IMG/VR virus record: IMGVR_UViG_3300010396_000033
Location: 1-34,460 of that record
Direction: 5' to 3' (one strand)
Length of the DNA: 34,460 nucleotides
Source of the DNA: a virus
Part shown: in pieces, positions 29,599 to 34,460 of the stretch
How positions within the stretch are numbered: position 1 is the stretch's first letter
Layout of the letters: every line of letters begins with the position of its first letter
Notes under the pieces: model-generated
The model's database searches: none
Told to the model about the DNA's origin: nothing
The model's input: only the letters and a program-made list of their open reading frames with translations
Program-made: the position numbers and the translations under genes

Positions 29599-30009
29599 AT
29601 GAGTTTTGTACCGGATAGATCAAATATTACGGACATTACCAATGCAAGCCCTGCGGTTGTGACCACAAGCACGCCGCATGGCTTGTCAACTGGAATGATT
29701 GTGAGAACAGTTGTGCCAAATAATTATGGTATGTACCAAATGAACGGACAGCAAGCACAAGTAACCGTGTTAAACCCCACTTCTTTTGCATGCTATCAAA
29801 CTTTGGTTCCCACTTTGGTTCCTATTGATTCCACCAATTACAACACATTTTCTGCTCCAGCAATTCCTAATCTTTTATCTCAAGTATTGCCAATGGGAGA
29901 AGGTTCACATCCTATCAATGATATTGAATGGCAAAGAGTAAATGGATATTGCGAAAGCAACTTAGATGATGTGGTTTATAACAATTCAACAACAGAAATA
30001 CCATTTTAG
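29599..30009 (+). CDS. Small virion protein consisting of an FCCH-like domain
   Basis: Product of 136 residues, starting directly at the previous stop (TAAATG). Residues about 8-95 are one domain: ITDITNASPAVVTTSTPHGL, then STGMIVRTVVPNNYGMYQMNG and PIDSTNYNTFSAPAI, in register with the 28486 product. The C-terminus (EWQRVNGYCESNLDDVVY) is a polar extension. It looks like a freestanding copy of a binding domain used on the particle. GGAG for the next gene lies at its stop. Confidence 0.7.
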   Translation: MSFVPDRSNITDITNASPAVVTTSTPHGLSTGMIVRTVVPNNYGMYQMNGQQAQVTVLNPTSFACYQTLVPTLVPIDSTNYNTFSAPAIPNLLSQVLPMGEGSHPINDIEWQRVNGYCESNLDDVVYNNSTTEIPF

Positions 30010-30019
30010 GAGAAAAAAC

Positions 30020-30403
30020 ATGGCAAAAGGAATGATTCAAACAGTTGATCAAGTAAGAGACCCATTAATTCACAAAAGAATTAATAAAAAACCAGTGAAT
30101 GTAAATTCTGTTTTCGCAATGACTGCAGAAAATGATTATAAAGTCAGAGGGCAGTATGTAAATGTAGAATATCCTGGATTAACTCAAAAAATAAGTATAA
30201 AGTTATATAAAGATATGGCTTATTTTAACGAGGTTTTGGAAGATGGAAAATCGGTTGTTATTCCTTTATCTGTAGCTAGATGGATAAACGAAGAAATGGG
30301 ATACGATCAGCATTCCTATATCCAAGATGACAAAGGAAATCCAATTAAAATGGGTAAGAAAATACCTAGGGGTAAATTTATCATCGAAGAGCATTTAAAA
30401 TAG
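30020..30403 (+). CDS. Small head-region protein, unknown
   Basis: Product of 127 residues from ATG 30020 with AGGAG eight bases upstream; an in-frame start at 29966 lies inside the previous gene and is less likely. Mixed alpha/beta: ENDYKVRGQYVNVEYPGL, KISIKLYKDMAYFNEVLEDGK, then VARWINEEMGYDQHSY. Many phages of this type carry such a gene between capsid and neck genes. No family named. Confidence 0.6.
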   Translation: MAKGMIQTVDQVRDPLIHKRINKKPVNVNSVFAMTAENDYKVRGQYVNVEYPGLTQKISIKLYKDMAYFNEVLEDGKSVVIPLSVARWINEEMGYDQHSYIQDDKGNPIKMGKKIPRGKFIIEEHLK

Positions 30404-30434
30404 GATTGTAAAGAAGTTTTAAATTTGAGGATCT

Positions 30435-31628
30435 ATGTCAACTTGGGATCTAAATCGTCTTAGATATGCTATCAGAAAGATAACAGGTAAGTATGATACA
30501 AATCAACTTCCTGATACTTCAGTTGGAGAAGTTAATATCTCTAATCCTGCTGGAATAGATGATTATATCAATGATTTTTATCTCTATGATATGCCAGAGC
30601 ATTTTAGAACTTTAAAGTTAAGAGATTTTTTCACATTTTCGACAATTCCGAATTGTGGAACATATGCAGTTCCTGAGAATATCTACGAGATTTATGATCC
30701 CATCTATATTGATAACTATCAATTTCGATGGTATCAATACCCTCAAGAGTTTTATCAAGTATGGCCTGAACTTAATTTCACTGATCAAAATCGTTTTATA
30801 CCAAACGGAATTATTTCAACTTTTCCTCCATTTACTTTAACTCAAACTCCAATACAACAAGGAACTGTTGTAATAGGTTTGACACCCAATATTGATGGTC
30901 AAAATCCTGGAGCATTAGAAACTTTTACGGATCAAGATCAGCCCGTACCTTTAGATATTCCCCAACAACAATATTTCAACAATCCTGGCCTTCTTATTAG
31001 TAATCAATACAATGGTCCTTTGCCTCCTCCTAATCCAGGGGTTACCCCAGGAACTGGAATCATTGATTATTTGACCGGATTAGTAACATTAAGTTATATG
31101 AACGCTCCGCCTAACGGGACAACTTCATCTTGTCATTATCATCCGTATGTAGCTTCTAGATCGAGAGATATTCTTTTCTGGAATCAAAACTTATATATTC
31201 GTCCAATTCCTAATGATACATATTTTGTTAAAGTTATGGCATATATGATGCCGACAACTGTTATTTCAGCAGCTACGAATGCAACTATTAGACCTTCTCT
31301 TTATGTTGATCCAGCAACTACACCAAGTAGTGCACCAACAAGTACTACGATTCAAGTCCAAGGTTTTACGGGTAATAGTGGAAGTCTTCCAACCGATTTG
31401 CCCCAATTTAATGAATGGTGGCAACTCATATCTTATGGTGCATCCATTAAGATTTTTATCGAGGATGGTGATTGGGAAGAAGCTAACCGCATTAAGCCAA
31501 TATTCGAAGAACAAAAGATGCTCGCACAAAGAAAAACTTTAAGACAGTTGGCTCACCAACGTATACCTACAGTATATAGTTCAAACACTGCTAGGAGTGA
31601 TACATGGCCGATTTTCCCAATTTATTAA
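30435..31628 (+). CDS. Probable head-tail adaptor / neck protein
   Basis: Product of 397 residues. The helical N-terminus STWDLNRLRYAIRKITGKYD followed by INDFYLYDMPEHFRTLKLRDFF resembles the start of podovirus adaptor proteins that bind the portal. The middle is Pro/Asn/Thr/Gln-rich loops and strands, and the C-terminus is helical (EWWQLISYGASIKIFIEDG then a basic region). Placed between head and stabilisation genes, it is the likely gp4-like adaptor. This is inferred from order and layout. Confidence 0.65.
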   Translation: MSTWDLNRLRYAIRKITGKYDTNQLPDTSVGEVNISNPAGIDDYINDFYLYDMPEHFRTLKLRDFFTFSTIPNCGTYAVPENIYEIYDPIYIDNYQFRWYQYPQEFYQVWPELNFTDQNRFIPNGIISTFPPFTLTQTPIQQGTVVIGLTPNIDGQNPGALETFTDQDQPVPLDIPQQQYFNNPGLLISNQYNGPLPPPNPGVTPGTGIIDYLTGLVTLSYMNAPPNGTTSSCHYHPYVASRSRDILFWNQNLYIRPIPNDTYFVKVMAYMMPTTVISAATNATIRPSLYVDPATTPSSAPTSTTIQVQGFTGNSGSLPTDLPQFNEWWQLISYGASIKIFIEDGDWEEANRIKPIFEEQKMLAQRKTLRQLAHQRIPTVYSSNTARSDTWPIFPIY

Positions 31629-31834
31629 TTTGTATGGATTATTTTAAATTATGTGATAAAGGTTTTGAACATATGGCTTCAGTACCTACCTACGATGATG
31701 CATATGATGCAACAGAACAATATATGGAATCTTCGTGTTATTCAGCATATGCGATCACGAGATATAAAAGGTTTCCAGGTCAAGAAGATGCTTATGCTAT
31801 TCTTGTATTACCTAAATTGAGGATTTATGAATAA
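31604..31834 (+). CDS. Small protein in the neck region
   Basis: Product of 76 residues from ATG 31604, chosen because GGAG at 31594-31597 lies six bases upstream although it overlaps the adaptor gene by 25 bases. Acidic and Tyr-rich (YDDAYDATEQYMESSCYSAY) with a beta-like end (AYAILVLPKLRIYE). Unknown function. Confidence 0.55.
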   Translation: MADFPNLLICMDYFKLCDKGFEHMASVPTYDDAYDATEQYMESSCYSAYAITRYKRFPGQEDAYAILVLPKLRIYE

Positions 31835-31979
31835 ATGGCCTGTTAAAACATATTTAGCCAATCCTTATGATTCAAAAAAAGATCATAAAGGTAAGAAAAC
31901 TCATCTTACTCCGGATGGAAGAATTTGGAAAAATGATTATCTTAAATTTGATATGACATCACAAAGAGGAAATAAATGA
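31827..31979 (+). CDS. Small basic protein
   Basis: Product of 50 residues whose ATG overlaps the previous stop; GAGG is four bases upstream. Sequence MNKWPVKTYLANPYDSKKDHKGKK then a short strand; basic and probably disordered. Unknown function; coupled to both neighbours. Confidence 0.5.
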   Translation: MNKWPVKTYLANPYDSKKDHKGKKTHLTPDGRIWKNDYLKFDMTSQRGNK

Positions 31980-31980
31980 T

Positions 31981-32628
31981 ATGGCTAACACATACACGGA
32001 CACGCCTATTGCAAGTCATACTTTGGCAGCTGATCAGCCAGTAATTGAGGGTAATTTTCTTTATTTAGCAAATACTCTTGGAACTTCAAATGGTAAAAAT
32101 GGTGATCATCAAATAGCTTTGACAGGTGTGGATACTACGCAATTTGAGGGAAGACATAGGCAAGTTTGTTTGAATAATCGTCATGGTGCAGCTCCAACCG
32201 TAGCAGGTATAGGAGATGGAACGAATGCCTTAATTTATGCGGATGATGGAAATATTTTTTTTGGAAGTGTTACGGGAACGGGGGCTTTTCAACTAACGAC
32301 TTATAATGGAGGAGCTAACTTTGGAGGTTATGCCACAATTGCAACAGCAGGTTTTAAAACTGTGAGAGGTGCGGGATGGACATTTCTTCCTGGAGGATTA
32401 ATTTATCAATATGGTTATATCCAAAGTCCTGGAGCGGTTGAAAAAATGAAATTTCCAATTCCTTTCCCAACAAACGTTATGGGTGTTTTTTTAACTTTAG
32501 CGAGAACAGCATCAGGAGGAGATAGCGTTTGGATTGATACTAGTGGAACTAATAACCTAAATCAATTTCAAATTAAAAGTTCAACCAGCACTGCGGATTA
32601 TATTTATTTTACTGCAATAGGGAACTAA
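31981..32628 (+). CDS. Tail fibre protein with gp53-like C-terminal domain
   Basis: Product of 215 residues. The N-terminal half is beta-rich with a His/Asn patch (RHRQVCLNNRHGAAPTV). The C-terminal 90 residues carry the pattern WTFLPGGLIYQYGYIQS, FPIPFPTNVMGVFLTL and a closing DYIYFTAIGN, typical of the gp53-like tail fibre C-terminal domain. AGAGG lies about ten bases before the ATG. It is away from the main fibre cluster and directly before the stabilisation gene, so it may be a short spike near the neck. Its stop overlaps the next ATG. Confidence 0.7.
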   Translation: MANTYTDTPIASHTLAADQPVIEGNFLYLANTLGTSNGKNGDHQIALTGVDTTQFEGRHRQVCLNNRHGAAPTVAGIGDGTNALIYADDGNIFFGSVTGTGAFQLTTYNGGANFGGYATIATAGFKTVRGAGWTFLPGGLIYQYGYIQSPGAVEKMKFPIPFPTNVMGVFLTLARTASGGDSVWIDTSGTNNLNQFQIKSSTSTADYIYFTAIGN

Positions 32629-34460
32629 TGGCATACGAACCCCATTTAGTAACACCTTTTGAAAATAGTGGCCTTAAGAAATGGTATAAGCCATTTTTAA
32701 TCGGTCAAAAAGCTTTTCCTGTAATTGAAAATGCCTATGCTCGTAGGGGAATAGTTAGAAAAAGAGAAGGTTATCAACTTCTAGCAACTTTACCTGATGC
32801 TGATAAACCTGTTCAAGGATTAAAAAATTGGATAAATCCTTCTACATTAGGAGAAAGACTTTTAGCTTTCAGTCTTACTAAATCTTACTTATTCGATGAT
32901 TCAACACAGACATTTAATAATGTAACATTTAGGTTTGGTGGAGGAGCTTTTAGTTTTACAAATGGTACGAATGACTATTTTTGGACATCTAATTTTGCTG
33001 GTTCAATGTGGGAAACCAACAATCTAACAGCGGATGGAATAAATTATTGGAATTTAGCAAATAATTGGACAAATTTTCGGCCGATCGTTAGCGGAACAGT
33101 TGTTTTAAATGCAGCCTTAATTATCCTTCCATATAAGGGAAGATTGGTTGTATTGAACACAACAGAAGATACCGCACCATTTCCAAATAGAGCTCGTTGG
33201 AGTCAATTAGGTACTCCTTATGTTTTAAGTGATGCGACTCACGCTCCTGCCCCAGGTTTCGGAGTAGATGCAACCGCATGGCGATCTGATATAGTTGGTA
33301 AAGGTGGTTTCATTGATGCTGACACCTCCGAAAGAATAGTAAGTGCTGAAATAATAAAAGATACTTTAATTGTCTTTTTTCAAAGATCAACTTGGCGCCT
33401 TAGATATACCGGTAACGAAATTCTTCCTTTCATTTGGGAGCGTTTAAATACTCAATATGGTGCAGAATCCACATATAGTAATGTCGCATTTGATGAAGCA
33501 GCATTAGCATTTAGCCGTTATGGTTGGATTGGATCTACTACAAATGACGTAGCACGAATAGATTTAGATATCCCGGATGATTCTTTTGCAATTGAAGGAA
33601 CGAATGTAAACATTACAGGATTAAATAAAGTCCAAGGAATAAGAGATTTCTTTAGAAATTTCGCTTATTGGACATATATCCCCATTGGTGCAACTACAGC
33701 CAATCAAATCTACGCATATAATTATATTGATAAATCATGGACTATATTTGACCCTTCAGTACCAATAAATGTTTTTGGAACGTATAGAAATACGGCTGGA
33801 GATCTTACATGGTCAGTATTTACAAAACCGACAGATACATGGGATAATTTTGGGGTAACTACAATTTGGAGTGATCTGGGTTCAGGACAGAATGAGGATT
33901 TTCCCTATATAATTGGTGGAGATTTAAATGGAAATGTCTATTTAATGTTTGAATTCTTCAACGCACCGGCTACAGATGACGGAACAAACTTTAATTTCAA
34001 TATTCTGACATCTCGATTTAATCCTTACTTCAATCAAGGGGCAAAATGTAGATTAGGATATGTCGATCTTTATTGTACTTCATTTCCTGGTGGAGAAATC
34101 ACAATAAATCATTTTGTTGATGACCAGCAAACTCCGATATTTACCAGGAAATTGGAATTATTTAGCAGAGGAGTAATTCAAATATCGAATATCACGCCAG
34201 GAAATCCAACCCTAATAACAACGACAACCCAACATTTTCTTTCAACGAATGAGGAAGCAACTATCTCTGATATAGTGGGAAACATAGGTGGAATTCTTAA
34301 TAATAATACATATATTGTAACCGTGATTGACACATTTAATTTTACAATTCCAGTTAATACAACAGGATATTCCTATAACTCTGCGGGATTTGTTTATAAC
34401 AAGAGCGATCAGGACGGTGATGTAACATATACTAGAATTTTTCTAGGTGCAGTAGCTCAT
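32628..34460 (+). CDS. Neck / packaged-DNA stabilisation protein (gp10-like), 5' part
   Basis: Start at ATG 32628, overlapping the previous TAA. The frame stays open to the window end and continues at base 1 (34338 equals base 1) to TAA 244-246: 651 residues. The N-terminus VTPFENSGLKKWYKPFLIGQ ... RRGIVRKREGYQLL is typical of phage neck proteins; the body is beta-rich, like the propeller of the P22 gp10 tail-hub family. About residues 515-590 (IQISNITPGNPTLI, TFNFTIPVNTTGY) form an FCCH-like domain. It closes the capsid after packaging; this role is inferred from order and pattern. Confidence 0.75.
   Translation, partial: MAYEPHLVTPFENSGLKKWYKPFLIGQKAFPVIENAYARRGIVRKREGYQLLATLPDADKPVQGLKNWINPSTLGERLLAFSLTKSYLFDDSTQTFNNVTFRFGGGAFSFTNGTNDYFWTSNFAGSMWETNNLTADGINYWNLANNWTNFRPIVSGTVVLNAALIILPYKGRLVVLNTTEDTAPFPNRARWSQLGTPYVLSDATHAPAPGFGVDATAWRSDIVGKGGFIDADTSERIVSAEIIKDTLIVFFQRSTWRLRYTGNEILPFIWERLNTQYGAESTYSNVAFDEAALAFSRYGWIGSTTNDVARIDLDIPDDSFAIEGTNVNITGLNKVQGIRDFFRNFAYWTYIPIGATTANQIYAYNYIDKSWTIFDPSVPINVFGTYRNTAGDLTWSVFTKPTDTWDNFGVTTIWSDLGSGQNEDFPYIIGGDLNGNVYLMFEFFNAPATDDGTNFNFNILTSRFNPYFNQGAKCRLGYVDLYCTSFPGGEITINHFVDDQQTPIFTRKLELFSRGVIQISNITPGNPTLITTTTQHFLSTNEEATISDIVGNIGGILNNNTYIVTVIDTFNFTIPVNTTGYSYNSAGFVYNKSDQDGDVTYTRIFLGAVAH
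34338..34460. repeat. Right copy of 123-bp terminal overlap
   Basis: Identical to 1-123. Joining the copies gives a circle of 34,337 bp and one uninterrupted gene. Confidence 0.95.

Noticed and set aside
1-34460. tRNA genes, CRISPR arrays, insertion sequences
   Set aside because: None seen. The repeats found are short regulator- or origin-like sets or a single tandem duplication, without spacer arrays or transposase genes. A tRNAscan run would be decisive for tRNAs.

Overview
The window is one complete, circular, A+T-rich genome of a tailed double-stranded DNA phage, drawn as a line. Bases 1-123 are repeated exactly at 34338-34460, in the middle of a gene, and the reading frame continues across the join. 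The true circle is therefore 34,337 bp and the gene split at the window ends is one 651-codon gene. A small and a large terminase, a P22-type portal, a scaffold, a major capsid protein of the N4-gp56 type, neck proteins, ejection-type proteins and a bank of tail fibres, with no sheath or long-tail genes, point to a podovirus-like particle. The host is not identifiable from sequence alone. A lipobox peptide and a Sec-type signal peptide fit a bacterial, probably Gram-negative, host.

Layout. 32628-34460 joined to 1-246, then 302-4157: neck and ejection-type genes. 4158-9725: a leader with a promoter, then fibre genes, with a free-standing HNH gene among them and a GT92-like glycosyltransferase (9744-10610) behind them. 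A bidirectional terminator (10629-10666) separates these from a leftward block (15192 to 10677): Redbeta/RecT-type annealing protein, YqaJ exonuclease, a ParA ATPase with a ribbon-helix-helix-like partner, and small GIY-YIG-like genes. At 15193-15396 lies a divergent control region with two repeat families beside a Cro-like HTH gene. Rightward from 15397: an amber-interrupted GIY-YIG gene, a small membrane protein, a replication-initiator-like gene with internal 11-bp iterons (a likely origin), and many tiny genes. From 20222: packaging and head genes (terminase, portal, scaffold, capsid, head and neck proteins).

The main discovery is the major capsid gene at 26664-28475. It is broken into four exons. 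Two interruptions (26700-27035 and 27370-27836) are related group I introns, each with P1, P10, P7 and matching 3' hairpins, and each carrying small related reading frames of no known homing-endonuclease type. The third interruption (27264-27321) is only 58 nt. It has a perfect 8-bp P1 with the required U-G pair and a 4-bp P10, both pointing to exactly the exon junction that the protein predicts, but it has no room for a ribozyme core. It looks like a core-less mini-intron that would need the neighbouring ribozyme, or a remnant. The joined exons give a 316-residue capsid protein.

Working together, ParA and its partner, the HTH regulator and the absence of any integrase suggest that the genome may persist as a plasmid (phage-plasmid). 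No endolysin or classical holin could be recognised.
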